From Gossypium raimondii (lineage: Eukaryota; Streptophyta; Magnoliopsida; Malvales; Malvaceae): 64,000 bases of DNA. The notes beneath the pieces are model-generated. The model worked only from the letters and a program-made list of their open reading frames with translations. It ran no database searches and was not told the origin of the DNA. The stretch is from contig NC_068569.1 of the NCBI RefSeq assembly GCF_025698545.1, forward strand, positions 13,950,001 through 14,014,000, written 5' to 3'. The position numbers were made by a program, and so were the translations under genes. Shown here in pieces: positions 23,766-36,199 of the stretch (positions within the stretch are counted from its first letter, which is position 1; every line of letters starts with the position of its first letter).

Positions 23766-26005
23766 CAACCAAGCCAACGAAGGCGAGGATTAAACTGAGT
23801 TGAGGAGGTCAAGTCATGTTACAAAAAAAAAAAAATTGTTGACCGACTGGTTGAATTGACTATTCTCTTTGGCTGACCTATTCGCCTCCATAATTTTGAA
23901 GCTCAAGATTTTATTTCCTCTTTTGGTAAGAAAACTGACACCGTTGGCGTATAAAGGCAAGAACTGGATCGTTTCAATTAATACGAGCGTCATTAAAGAA
24001 AAGAGATTGGCAAAGGCAATGCAGGGCATGGCATCCTGCAATCATAAATGTTTATATTCATCTTCTGCTAAGGCTTTCATATATTTGCCTTTGCTTTTGG
24101 TGGGGGAGTGGTTTTTCGATAAAAATTAATAGAAATTATGAAAAAGTTGTAAAAATTAAAATATATACAACAAAATTATAGTTTTTTTTAAAGGTTTGGG
24201 TTAGATTTTAATGGGGGCTTGAAGTGCGAAAATAATTTGAGTTGGAGGGGGTGTGGAGTAAAGATTCCAAGAAATAATGTATTTAATGTTTGGTAGTTTA
24301 AGGTGAGTGATGAGTAATAATTTTGATTGAGAATAGATGATGGATCCAAGTTGATACAGATAGTTTACAGAATGGTATAGGGCAATATGTATGAAAAAAC
24401 AAAAAAAATGAGTAGTAATTTTTCTTAAAAAAATTTAAAATTATTAGAAATTACTAAAAGATTATAAGTTCTTGAAAAAATTATAAAATGCACGTCATTA
24501 AAATTATTAAATGTTATGAAAATTTAAAATTAATTCTCTTTTCTATAAGTTTTCATTATTTTTATAATTTTGATAAATTTTATATAATATTTAAAAATCA
24601 ATTAAGTCCTCCTAAAATATTTTAAAAAATCAATTAAATCCTCAATGTCAACATTTTTCCACGCTATGTTATCAAAATTTTTATATCAATCGCCACATCA
24701 GCACTTAACAATCCATCAAGGGCCTTAACGAAAGTAACAATTCAAATTAATTGTTATTTTTAGATTAAGAATCCAATTGATTGTACTTTTCAACTAAAAA
24801 TCCAATTAATTTTCGAATACTTTCAAGGGGGGTTAGTACTTTAGCCAAAAACTAATTAAAAAACATATGATAACTTTTAATACTGGATTGTAGAGTTTTA
24901 AATTTTATTACTCGTGATGATTAGGTAGATGAATAATGAAGTTTGTTAACTCAAATTGATGTCACATTTTATAAAAACAAAACTAAATTAATAAGATATA
25001 TAATGATTTGTTAGCCCCTGTGGTATAATGAATTAAAGTTTTGCTGCTGACTTTCCATATTATGGGCTTACGGCTGTGTTTACAGTGAAGACACTTCACA
25101 CTGTCGCCTGCATTCAACCTTTTTCAGGGTTTTTTTTTTTCCCTTCATTAGTCAAACAAATGATCAAATATTCCTATTTAGTGTTGGCTTGATACAGATT
25201 TGATCTCCAAGTTGTGAATTGTTTTTAGATTATACTTACATCATCCAATATTTTATTATTGTTTAATTTGTAATAAAAATAAATTTGAATGTGCATTTTA
25301 TTGACCTTTAGAAAGAACATTTCAAATATATATGATGGCTTAAGGAGAAAACTAAACTTAAAAGCAAAACCAGAAAACCATCTTATAAGAAAAACCCGTC
25401 ATATAGTTTGAGTGTTTTAATGACATTAATTCATCCCACAATTTAGTTCTTTGTATATATTTGGGTTGTGCTTTTAATTACAATTAATTATATGTTAATT
25501 AAAACCGGAATTAAAATTAAAATTAAAATTAAAATTAAATGGAATAACTTAATTCTAATTAGTTAAACTAAATAGTTTACATGAAAAAGATTGAAACATG
25601 AATGTTTAACGTCAAAACCTTGATTAATATAATTAAGATTTCATTTGACATAATATATATAAAAGTACAATTTGAAAAAATTTAACTGATCATAATATAT
25701 TTTATTTTCCATCATATTAATAGATTAATTTTAAAAACAAGATTTATAATTCAATTTAAAACTATTAGTTAAAAATTGTAATAATTTTAAGATAGAGTTA
25801 TTACTTGAATAGAATTATAATTTAATTTATAATTATTAATTAAAAAATTTCCATGCATGAGGCATGACGTACATGGTACAACTTTATCTCCTATCATCTT
25901 TACAAAATTGTACAAAAAATATTATCAGTGGTTAATTGAATGAATCAAAGAATAATCCTTGTATATATGCACATGTTGTGATGTTGAATCTCTACCGGTT
26001 AAAAC

Positions 26006-27283
26006 TTAAAACAGCTTGCTAGCGAATTCATCAATGGGGCTTCCGTCTATACAAGAATAACTGGGTTTTTTGGCTAGATCTCTCAGCTGTGATAAGCTTC
26101 TTCCCAATTGCAATGCCACCTTCATTTCAAACAACTCCCCGTTTTCTCTTTCCCCCAAATCGCTTTCACTCAGAGTCGACTCAATTGATTCTTGCACGAG
26201 CTTGAAGAAACCGGCGTTGTTCCTATACATCTCGAACACCATACCAACTTGGCCACCGTGCTCGAATGTGTTGACAGCCGAAGCTAAAGCACCTGCAACA
26301 GCTGCCATTATTGCTGCCCAAGGACCATTGGAGGGACCCATAAAGGCAGATCCTAGAGCTGCAATCCCAGTTAGTAATGGCCCTGATGCAGCTAAAACTT
26401 TGTTCATCTTCAGTGCCTTGTTGCCTAGCCTCTCGTAATCTTCACTGTCTTTTCTCTTAATCACCTCTACGACTTGTCTCATTTCCAGTTCCAGCTCCTC
26501 CGTCCATCCATTGCTCTCTACCTTTCCGTTAGAGTGCTTTTGTTTGTTTGTTTTCTGAGACTGGGTCTTTGGCCACCAAACAGCAGGCTCTAAACTTTCC
26601 GGAAATTTTTCAAGCATTACGCCTAACAAGGGAAGAGGGTAAGCTTTATCAAGAGCCAACACTTTCTCCATAGCATCTTTGACCTCTTCTTTGCTTGGAG
26701 AGCCAATGGCAAGTAGGGTTTCTATTTGTCCCTGGAGCTGCTTAAACAATCTCGTCGCATTACGCTGCTCTTCCACAAGCTGTGAAGGTTGGATTTTGTT
26801 CATCATCACCAACATTCCCGTGGCTGCAGAGAACAAGAGAGTCGAAGCCAGCTTCAAACCCAAAACAGAAATCCCAGCGCTGCCGGTTGCCGTAACACCA
26901 GCCATGGTTGCGGCGGTGAGAGTGATCATGTTGATGGAATTAAGAAGAAGGGCGTTCCAGTTTTCCCGTTGTTGGCCGACGTTGTTGTGCATCTCCACTC
27001 TATCAATAACGGACTCTAAGATAGCATAAAGTTGTACCGTAGCCATTGAAGCAGATGAGCTTTCTTGAACCGGTGGTATCCCATTCCCAGTGACATTCTT
27101 TTGAAATGGAATTGTATTTATGAACCCATCCCTAGTATTCAATTCCACAGACAAGCTTTTGGTTGGTACTTTTGGAACTGAAAACCGTATTGATGGAAGC
27201 TTTGGGACAGATATAGCGGCATGGATTTGCTTTGAAGGAGAAGAAGAAGAGGCTAGAAAGTTAGAAGCTTGCAAAGAAGCCAT
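26006..27283 (-). CDS. Probable F-box protein At4g22030-like, copy 2, 425 aa
   Basis: Tandem paralogue of the gene at 22327-23607, same strand, intronless. The frame is open to an ATG at 27418, but a TATA-like TATAAATTAT sits at 27426-27417, on top of that ATG, so the transcript should start downstream. The ATG at 27283 (MASLQASNFLASSSSPSKQ) matches copy 1 and is the better start. The protein is almost the same as copy 1: it lacks one Ile in the GPS(I)NGPWAAIM segment and has scattered changes at both ends (for example LGERENGELFE for LEKRENGELFE). The central 467 bp appear identical in DNA. Function is unknown beyond the database family name; no F-box is evident. Both copies have intact frames, so both may be expressed. 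Confidence 0.8.
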   Translation of the reverse strand: MASLQASNFLASSSSPSKQIHAAISVPKLPSIRFSVPKVPTKSLSVELNTRDGFINTIPFQKNVTGNGIPPVQESSSASMATVQLYAILESVIDRVEMHNNVGQQRENWNALLLNSINMITLTAATMAGVTATGSAGISVLGLKLASTLLFSAATGMLVMMNKIQPSQLVEEQRNATRLFKQLQGQIETLLAIGSPSKEEVKDAMEKVLALDKAYPLPLLGVMLEKFPESLEPAVWWPKTQSQKTNKQKHSNGKVESNGWTEELELEMRQVVEVIKRKDSEDYERLGNKALKMNKVLAASGPLLTGIAALGSAFMGPSNGPWAAIMAAVAGALASAVNTFEHGGQVGMVFEMYRNNAGFFKLVQESIESTLSESDLGERENGELFEMKVALQLGRSLSQLRDLAKKPSYSCIDGSPIDEFASKLF

Positions 27284-27416
27284 GTGAGGGTGTTTCTTGT
27301 TTAAGATCTCTTCTGCTGGTGAATTTGTATTAGAATTAGCGCCTTTGAGCAAATTAGAAAAGAAAAATTTGTGTTGGCAGATGTTAAGGATGAAAAGAGA
27401 GGGGGACTCTGAAGGC

Positions 27417-27426
27417 ATAATTTATA
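27417..27426 (-). promoter_or_regulatory. TATA box of At4g22030-like copy 2
   Basis: TATAAATTAT on the minus strand overlaps the most upstream in-frame ATG (27418), which argues for translation from 27283. Confidence 0.5.
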
Positions 27427-28299
27427 GCAAACTAGGAAGGGGACGATTAAACTGAGTTGAGGAAGTCAGGTCGTGTTAGGAAATGTAGACTGGCTGCTTG
27501 AATTGACCAGCCTCTTTAGCTGACCTATTCGCTTAGCTCAAGATTTTATTTTCTCAGTGTAGGATCGGGTCTTTGCATGGGAAGTGGTAAAACAACTCGT
27601 TGCTTTGGCGCCTGAAGGCAAACAATTCGATCCATTCAATCAAATATTGGCGTCATTAAAGGAAAGATATTGAAGGCAAGGCAGGGCATGGCAGCCTTCG
27701 GTCAATTTACGTTTATACTCATCTTCTGCTGAGGCTATATTTGCTTTTGGTCTATAAACTCCACGGTTTAAGACACAAAATATACATTAGGAGAAGGAAG
27801 TAATTAGTTTAATCTCAGATGAAAATACTTGTAAATTAGAAAGAATATATAAAAAAATGTTATTTATTATATCCTACAAAAAATGTGTTTTTTATAATAC
27901 TCTAAAGAGTTGTGTGTGTTATTATATCTTAATTTATATATGCAAGGAGTTGAATTTATGTCTTGAAAATAGAATATTTTATGTTTTGCAGCTGACCTTG
28001 CATACATACATACATACATATTATGGCCGTGTTTACATGGAAGACACTTCACATTGACATCTGCATTCAATCTTTTTCAATTTTTTGCGCTCTCTTAATT
28101 TAACTGCAAATTAACAATTCCTACATGGTGTTGACTTAATTATCGAAGATGTATAATTTAAATTATGTTCATATCATCTTGATCTTTACGATGATAATCA
28201 ATGTAAAAGAATATGACTTAAGATTGCTTCACGAGAATTCAAAACCATCTTATACAAGAGATATGTTCAAACCTTTCATAAGCTTTTTAATATTTATAA

Positions 28300-29729
28300 A
28301 TTTAGAATTTATTTTATATACTTCTTTTATTTTTAAAAATTTAGTTGTTTTACTTTTATATTTTAAAATTTAGGTTTGATTATTAACAATGTTAAATTTT
28401 TAGGTAAATTACACTCATGGGCACTCAAAAGTAGGTTTATCCTATTTTCATTAATTTACTAACGAATTGTTGGCATGTCATATTAACCCATTGAGTAACC
28501 GATACTAGTCATTTTTTTGACTTTTGACTAATGCTAGAGACTTCTCTAAAATTAGCTTAAAACACTTTGTTTTTAAATTTTTTTTCTTCCTCTTCTTTTG
28601 TTTTTATTTTTATTTTTTTGGTTTTTTGAGATGGGAGAACCTTTTCTGAAGTCTGAGACAACTGTGACATGTTGATCAATTAAAATTAAAATTAAAATAG
28701 AACACCCAGATGAGTTTTTTACATGAATAATACTAAAAAAAATTACGAAAATGAGACATGTTACAAATTATTTACGTAAATGGTACGTTTTCTATAGTAA
28801 ATTTAGGTGGCGCCAATGTGTCAGGCGATACTAACCCCAAAAGCATCCCATCATCACCCAATCATTCCGGGTGAAAATAATTATTTTTTAAGTAGTCCCG
28901 CCACATTGTCAAGCAACCAAAAAAAAATACAGGTCTCTTTTAAACACATAATAAAAACTGTAGGAATACAATTTTTTTTAAAGTGATGTCACCTGACACA
29001 TTAGCAGCACTGATTCAAATTATAAAAAAAATGGAAATATTGGGGTGTTGTGATTGGGTAGTCATATAGGTAAAGGTGTAGCCTAACAGTGTGGTGGCAC
29101 CAAATTTATATTTTAGACTCGCTTCCCATCCCCCCAAAAAAATTATTGTTTATCAGATGCAAAACAAAACAAGAGAAAAAATATAGAATTAATAAAGTTA
29201 AACGGAAGAAATCTTAAGTTTGAAACAGTGGCAAAAGCCTTAAACTTGAGTCTCTACAACTACTAGAAATCAAGATTGAAGATCAAGAATATTTGTTTTT
29301 TATTTTAATATAATTATATTTATTTAATATTAATATAAAATTTAAATTTATTATTATATATTTTAAAATTTTATATATTATTATTTCTTGTCAATAGAAA
29401 TTTTTTCTTTTATGTTTTTTAAATTTTATATTTTTTGAAAATATTTATTTATTTTTATATATTTTGAATTTTTAGAATTAGGATCAAATTGAGATCATTT
29501 GTAAATTTTGAGGGTTAATTTTTTAAAATTATGACTAAATTGATATAACATGTAATAGTTGAGGACTAAATTTATTATTATACCAAATTTTTTAATTGTC
29601 ACGTTAGCTCTCCGTTTGTGATTTTAACCAGAGTGACCAAAATGGCCGAACTATGTAAAGTGGGTACTTAAATTGCAAACTATTTATTTTGGATACCTAA
29701 AATAAAAATTTTTGATAGTTGAATGACTA
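28300..29729. other. Repeat-rich interval ahead of the MULE
   Basis: No gene. It contains AT-rich stretches and phrases such as AGTGACCAAAATGG and GATAGTTGAATGACTA (29600-29729), which recall old interspersed plant repeats. The following Mutator-like element is inserted in one of these. Confidence 0.5.
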
Positions 29730-30828
29730 GGGAAATTTACCAAAAAAATCCGTTTTTTTTTCAAAATTTACCGAAATGGGCCGATTTTTTGATTATTTAC
29801 CGGAATGGGCCATTTTCAGCGAAATCGCGTCCACGTCAGCACGATGTCAGGGTATGTGTCGGGACATCGCGTCCACGTCAGCACGATTTGCTTACGTGGA
29901 CACAAATCGCGCCTACGAGGACGCGATTTGCTAACGTGGATGAACAGTTTATGTTTTTAAGCTTGGAAAACTTTGAAAGGCCATAACTTTTCGCTCGGTT
30001 GTCCGATTAAGACGATTGTTTTTTTGTTTTCGAATAAATTTTCGAGATCTACGCACTGACAAACAGCCGAAGGTGGTTTTCCACAGTTTTCGTCGAAAAA
30101 GATCCTTTTTTGCCCCTAAATTTTGATTTTTTCGGTTTAAAATTGAATTTTGAAACATTCAAATCATTATTTTCCTTAATTATTTGAAGTAAACACCGGA
30201 TCTTTTTTTACAGAATTGTCTTATATCATCCTGTTATAGGTATAAGTCAGCTCATTCCACTTTTGAGAAGTTCCCTAAAATTTTCCATTTTATTCAATTT
30301 AGTCCCTAAAACCTAAATAGTCATATTTTCAAATCTAAGCTTTGTTTTTCAATTCAAATTCAAATTCATCCTTCCATAACATTCAAATATTCTTAAATAC
30401 AAAAATTTCATGCTAATTTTGAAATAATTACACTTTAGTCCCTATACTCGTAACTAACAAATTATACTTTACAAATTAGTCCCTATTCATCTCTAAGCAG
30501 TTTGTCAGCGCGTAGATCTCGAAAAGTTATTCGAAATAAAAAAATCGTCTCAATCGGACAACCGAGCCAAAAGTTATGGCCTTTCAAAGTTTTCCAAGCT
30601 TAAAACATAAAGCTGTTCATGCCACGTCGAGAATCGCGTCCTCTAGGGCGCGATTTCCGTCACGTCAACAAGTCGCACTGATGTGGACGCGATTTCTGGC
30701 GATACACCCTAACATCGCGCTGACGTGGACGCGATTTCGCGAAAAATGGACCATTCCGGTAAATAATTAAATAGTTGGCCCATTTTGGTAAATTTTGAAA
30801 AAAAAAGGCTTTTATTGGTAAAATACCC
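29730..30828. mobile_element. Non-autonomous Mutator-like element with long inverted arms (1.1 kb)
   Basis: Ends are GGGAAATTTACCAA and, inverted, GGGTATTTTACCAA. Arms of about 335 bp (29730-30067 and 30497-30828) are near-perfect inverted copies. They include AAGCTTGGAAAACTTTGAAA, TTGTCCGATT and a CpG-rich part with ATCGCGTCCACGTCAGC-like repeats. The ~430-bp middle has no coding. Exact 9-bp direct repeats GAATGACTA flank the element (29721-29729 and 30829-30837). Nine-bp duplications and long TIRs are hallmarks of the Mutator superfamily. It has no transposase and would need one in trans. A foldback-type hairpin of this size could give rise to small RNAs (inference). Confidence 0.85.
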
Positions 30829-30837
30829 GAATGACTA

Positions 30838-32990
30838 TCTATATAGTTTACCCATGTTAAAAAGCAGAAACAAAACGCAACTATTTTTGGTAAGTACATT
30901 AATGTAATTTTCATAGTTATAATCACAAAATTGATTCTTATGTTGTTAACCATTTTATATTATTATTTATAACCATTTTATTAATAATGAAAATGAGTTT
31001 AAAATTTACTTTTTTCTCATAGATGGAAAGTAAAATGTACTTTTGAGGCGCAATATTTCTCCTTTATTTAATTTTCACTATTTTTGTACAATACATTTTA
31101 ATTTTGTTTTTATTGTTTAACTAAAATTATTTTACAAAATTTTAAAAAATAAAATAAGGGTATTTTAAATTTTAAATTTAATTAATGAATTGACACTTAT
31201 TTAAATTTATATAAATATAAAAATATTTTAATAATTTTTAAGTAAAATTATTGACATATTTAAGTCTATATAAATAATTAAAAAATTATTTTATTTTCAT
31301 GTTTCTATTTTTATGTTTTCATTATCATTTAGCAAATGCATTTACCAATTTTAAAAATTAAAGAATAAAAATATTTTAAAAATAAAATAAAAACAAAGTA
31401 TTTTATTAAATCAAACCTAACCTATCTTTTCACCTTTTCCTTTTAAGGGCATTAATAGTATTAATTCACGCATTTTATAGGCTATGTATATCATTATTTT
31501 ATTTTCATTAATTAATACGGTTATTCCAAATATCAGTTTTTAATTGAGTTAGTGTTACGGGTAATTTAATTATTAGTTTAATTAATATAAAAATGAAAAT
31601 AATCTAACTTTATAAAGTAAATTATATTATTTGAAGGTTTAATATTTGGCACGCTAACAATGTACTTTTTTTATTCTACAATCAATCTTAAAATATTACC
31701 ACATGTTTCTTTCTTCTTCTTTTTAATATTTATTCTTTAATATTTTACTATACCCTATAGTACACTTGTCAAGCCCTGGCTCTGTTTATAGAGTCTAAAA
31801 AGTCCATTGGCACAATGTACCAAATATTTTCCCTTATTTTAAAAATATTCTTATCATTTTATATCTTTTATAAGAAATAAAAAATAGTCACGCATAATAA
31901 AATTTAAACTCATGCCATTTAATTTTTACATTTATATTTTACCATTTTATAAAAATCTCATTTATTCTTTATACTATTATTTATAAATATATTTATTACA
32001 TAGTTTTATTTTTCACTGTAGATAGATGTGTTATAATTTAATATTAATTAAAATATATTTTATTTATAAAATTAAAAACTTCACCCTTTATCAAATAATT
32101 ATAGTTAACATTTTAACCTTACGCGGCTTTTTGAATTGGTCTATTTTAGTCATTATATTTTTAGAATTTTGAAATTTTAATCGATCCAAATAGTAAAAGC
32201 TTAATTTTTTTAATGAAATTCAATTACTAGTCCTTTACTATTCACACAATTGTAGATTTAGTCTATATTCTTTAATTGGATCATTCCAAGTTCTTATACT
32301 TTTTGAATTTTGAAATTTCAACCTTGATGTAAAAGACCGTCGTTAATCCATAAACTGTATTTTTAGTGAGTAATATGTGAAAATAACAAGCTGACATGAC
32401 ATTGCACATATGATAATATGTTTGCCTGATCAGATTTTGGAAATAGCAAAACTTAATTGAATGAATTTAACAATTATTGTTTGGTGAGGATTAAAATTTT
32501 AAAATTGAAAAGTACAGGGACTAAAAATAACCAAATTAAAATATGAAAAACTAAATCCATAACTCTTGTAAAATACAGGGAGTAATAGCAGAATTGAACC
32601 AAAAAATGATGTTGATTATTTGAGATGGTGGTTGGGCTCTTCTAAAAGTTGGGGTAATGAGGGGGAGTGGGCTATATAGAAATAGTAGTACAAACAAATA
32701 AAGATAGAGAAAAGTTTTAACTTTAATTTCACAAATTAAGAAGTGTCATTAAACATTCTTAAATCATTGAGCTTTTTGATATTCCAAAAATGCCCGTGGC
32801 CGTACCTAAAGAATATCGAACCAAAACAGCCCCAAAAGCTGAAGGACAAAATGGAGAACTGAATATGCGAAGTAAAATTCCGAACCGTTAATATTATTAA
32901 TTAATCGCAGATTTTATAGTAACAAACACGTTGGCTCGTACGCAATCATTCGTTTACTTTTGTTGGAAAATATCATCTGAAAACACTGAA
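30838..32990. other. AT-rich interval with a possible MITE
   Basis: Mostly A/T-rich sequence. At about 32136-32602 the ends TTGGTCTATTTTAGTCATTA and, inverted, TTGGTTCAATTCTGCTATTA suggest an aged MITE of about 470 bp. The last ~200 bp are the promoter and leader region of the PMP22 gene; no TATA box is certain. Confidence 0.45.
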
Positions 32991-33000
32991 CTGAAGAAAA

Positions 33001-34708
33001 ATGGGTTCGGTGGCAAAGAAGGGATTGCAGAAATACTTGTTACAGCTTCAACATCACCCTTTGAGAACCAAGGTTTGCTTTTGTTTCGGCTTTTTATCTT
33101 TCTTTTTTGATTTGTGGATTAAGAAATCGAACAAAATTGAGGAAAACCGGTGCAGGCAATTACGGCTGCGGTTTTGTCAGGGATTAGTGACACTGTTTCT
33201 CAGAAGCTTTCTGGAATACCCAAACTTCAGCTGAGACGGATTCTTCTCAAAATGGTGAAAGATCCTCTCTTTGTTTTGTTTCTCGTTGACTTCATTTTAT
33301 AGCTTACTTGTATTCTACTTGGTTGATTGCTTGCTATAGTTTCTCCTTCCTCTTTTGTGGCTATGATTTAACACGATTGAAATGATGGGTAGAAACCAAG
33401 TTCACCTTACGGCTGGAGATGTTTATAGAAATGGGTGAATTGTGTAATGCAACCACAGTTATCTTGAGTCTTATTAAGAGATGCTTTTAGGAAATTTCGG
33501 TAAATTTAGAAAGTAACTGGGATTTGGGGATTTTTCTATGTAGCGCTAGGGAGTTGCTAATGGGAGGAAGGGGAGATTTTGTGATGTTATGAGTTCATCA
33601 GAAGGTAAAATATGTATTCATCGTCATCTAACACGGTGATTACCATATGCAGCTCTTTGGATTTGCTTATCTTGGGCCATTTGGTCATTACATGTATATG
33701 CTACTGGATAAAATCTTCAAGGGGAAGAGAGACTCCAAAACTGTTGCCAAGAAGGTATGTTACACACTCAGTTTATGTCTCCAGTTGTCCAATAGAATTC
33801 ACTTTTAAATTCCATCGATTCAAATATGGGGGCCATATTGAATTCAATATATCAACTTGGTTCTTCTTGCCAAGATCCATAGGGAAGGGTCTAATGCTGA
33901 ATAAAATCGTATCAGGTGGTGCTGGAACAGTTGACAACTTCTCCTTGCAACAACTTGCTTTTCATGATTTACTATGGGGTGGTTGTTGAGGGTAAGCGGT
34001 GTTAGTTTACGAACTTATTCTTGAGGGGCAATGAGACCAAACCTAAATTACTTCTCTTGGAAATAACTTATTTTGATGATAGTTTAATATTTGTGGTGAA
34101 CTCTTGCTAAAAAGGAAAGCTATATGTCAAAGTACTAGTTAATATTTAAAGAAGGGCAATTGAACATGATTTAGTTTCCTTGCTTCCTCTTTGTATACAA
34201 TAAGAATAGCTTCTTTATCTTTCTTTTTCTTTCTAGTTTAAATGCAAACTTAAAATGCAGGAAGACCCTGGATGCATGTGAAAACTAGGATCAAGCAGGA
34301 GTATCCGAAAGTACAGATGACTGCATGGACGGTATCACTTTGTTTCCCACTCTGAGTACTAATAGAGTAATAGTTTATCTGTATCTATGTGACAAAGAGG
34401 AGACCTCTGCCCTTACATATATACCTTAGAACCTACCTGAATGAAATTGCAGTTCTGGCCTGTTGTGGGATGGATAAATCACCAGTACGTGCCGTTGCAG
34501 TTCCGTGTCATTTTTAGTAGCCTCGTTGCATTTTGCTGGTAAATACTTTGTTTCTTTCCCACTTTACTTCCTCCAATGAAAATATATACATAGTTACTCA
34601 TAAGGTGATTTTTTATTCCTTCAAAATTCATTTTTCAGGGGAATATTTCTGAACCTACGGGCAAGAGCTATGACATTGCCCAAGACTGCATTGCCAAAGA
34701 GTAACTGA
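33001..34708 (+). CDS. PMP22: Peroxisomal membrane protein PMP22 (Mpv17/PMP22 family), 191 aa
   Basis: Seven exons with GT-AG borders and consistent phases: 33001-33072, 33156-33254, 33653-33754, 33916-33991, 34261-34331, 34453-34538 and 34639-34708, giving 191 residues, the size of Arabidopsis PMP22. The start MGSVAKKGLQKYLLQLQHHP is the family N-terminus. Later come GISDTVSQKLSG, GPFGHYMYMLLDKIF, NNLLFMIYYGVVVEGRPW and the Mpv17/PMP22 signature region FWPVVGWINHQYVPLQFRV followed by AFCWGIFLNLRA. Four membrane spans are expected. The family forms integral proteins of peroxisomal membranes; a channel role is known for mammalian PXMP2 and is only inferred here. The basic N-terminus (KKGLQKY) could serve in peroxisomal membrane targeting. 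The ATG at 33001 is supported by the conserved start. Some intron reading frames look open by chance. Confidence 0.93.
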
Positions 34709-36190
34709 ATAATTGAAAACCTGCGATTCATTTGGATCTGTTTAATTATAGCATATCAAAATTCCATATCATAGACTCATTTTAAGTAGTTTGAAGCTTG
34801 TTTTATGCAACCATGAATTAATTATTAATGTTTTATCTTACCTGGAGTGTTTCATTATTAGCTCGATATTGAGTTCTGTGCTTACCTGAGCAGTAAAATT
34901 TCAAAATCTGCCTTTTTCTCCTCAATTTTTCATGCTACTACTGTATAATAACCATGCCACAGAATAGTTAATTGAAATGACATGGTGATGATATTGTCGC
35001 CTAATATCATTCCATTTGCTAGGAAACCAATTAGTATCCATTGCATTGGAGATGGTAATCTGTAATTTATCTTGAGGCATCCCTGTGTACAAGTTTGGGA
35101 CATTCATGCTTTAAAACATGATAGCCAGCCACAAGAGGACGTGAATATCGGCAAGTCTTGGTTTTATGTTGGAACTGCACCGGATTTAGCATTTGATTGA
35201 AATCCCAGCTTCAGGTTCAACGTTATGTAGTGACTCACTTTGACCTAGCAAACAACTGGCTCTTTCATATGCATGTATTCATGGCATACCGTAGATGACA
35301 GATGCTGCCTGTTCCAGACTGAAGAAAATAATTCTTTATATTGGAAGATGCAATTGGTCATCTTTCAACAAATTTTTGCAGCCTCGTGATAATTGGGACA
35401 TGTCAAGTTAAATGTAATTTTTGGTCCGAAATGGAAAAGTGTTGAGAAAAGAATATGAAAGGAACTTGAGAGACAAATGAGGTCTCTGGATAATTTTTTT
35501 TTTTGTTACCAAAAAAGTTTTACCCGAGCCCGACCCGTTTTCTAAATAGGTATCGTTTTTTGTTCAAATTCATATTTTGAGCCTATATTTTTACTTGGAC
35601 TTTTATTTTTTGAGCGAGCCGTCAGGCTGAGCCGGATAGCCCAACCCATGATCACCTCTATAAAGGGAATGCAAGAGTATTTTGGTAACTTTGGTCAGCA
35701 TGAAAAATAAGGGTAATTCAAGCAAGGAGAGATTTTGTCAAGATTTGACAACACTAACTAAAACAATGATCTGATTGTGAAATATATACTGAACTTTCCC
35801 GTGGAAACGACTAGCATACAATTAAATAAGATTTGGCGTGATTTCAGTTTTGGATTTTTCAGAATTCTAATATCCCAGAACACTTGTTGAATCCACATAG
35901 AGGGAATTACTATATGGTGCACAGCATGAAAATTTTGACTAAATTACCATTAAAAGTGTACTACTATATAGGTTAGACGTGATTTTGGTAGTTCCGGAGT
36001 GTAGACATGTTAAGGGTTATTGCAGTTGGAACTTGAAAGTCAGCAGTAGGAACCCCAGGTGCAAAGATCCAGCAGTTCGGTTTCAGATGACCAGCGGCCT
36101 AATTTAAGCCTGGAACTCCTCTTGTTCAAACCTTGCAGTTTCAAATATTAGACTTTTTCTACTCTTTGTTGTACCAATGAAATGCGACCT
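34709..36190. other. Intergenic interval
   Basis: The 3' region of PMP22 followed by gene-free DNA. At about 35515-35660 there is a fragment with CCCGAGCCCGACCCG and GAGCCGGATAGCCCAACCCA, a phrase common in dispersed plant repeats; I cannot place its family. Confidence 0.45.
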
Positions 36191-36199
36191 GTTATGAAA

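Larger units (their letters stand above)
22150..25290 (-). repeat. Tandem duplication, unit 1 (At4g22030-like gene plus flanks)
   Basis: This block matches 25860-28250 in the same orientation. Matching markers include AATATTATCAGTGGTTAATTG in the 3' flank, AGGGCATGGCA and TTCATCTTCTGCT in the 5' flank, and the distal block GAAGACACTTCACA (about 25086 here, about 28040 in unit 2). Unit 1 carries roughly 650 bp of extra AT-rich DNA between about 24130 and 25000. Confidence 0.75.
25860..28250 (-). repeat. Tandem duplication, unit 2 (At4g22030-like gene plus flanks)
   Basis: Second copy of the 22150-25290 block, direct orientation, with the gene start sites 3,676 bp apart. Flanks are visibly more diverged than the coding centre. 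Confidence 0.75.

Noticed and set aside
28002-28020. CATA tetranucleotide repeat
   Set aside because: Ordinary microsatellite with no wider structure.
29723-30158. ORFs inside the Mutator-like arms
   Set aside because: They mirror each other in the two inverted arms and show no transposase motif.
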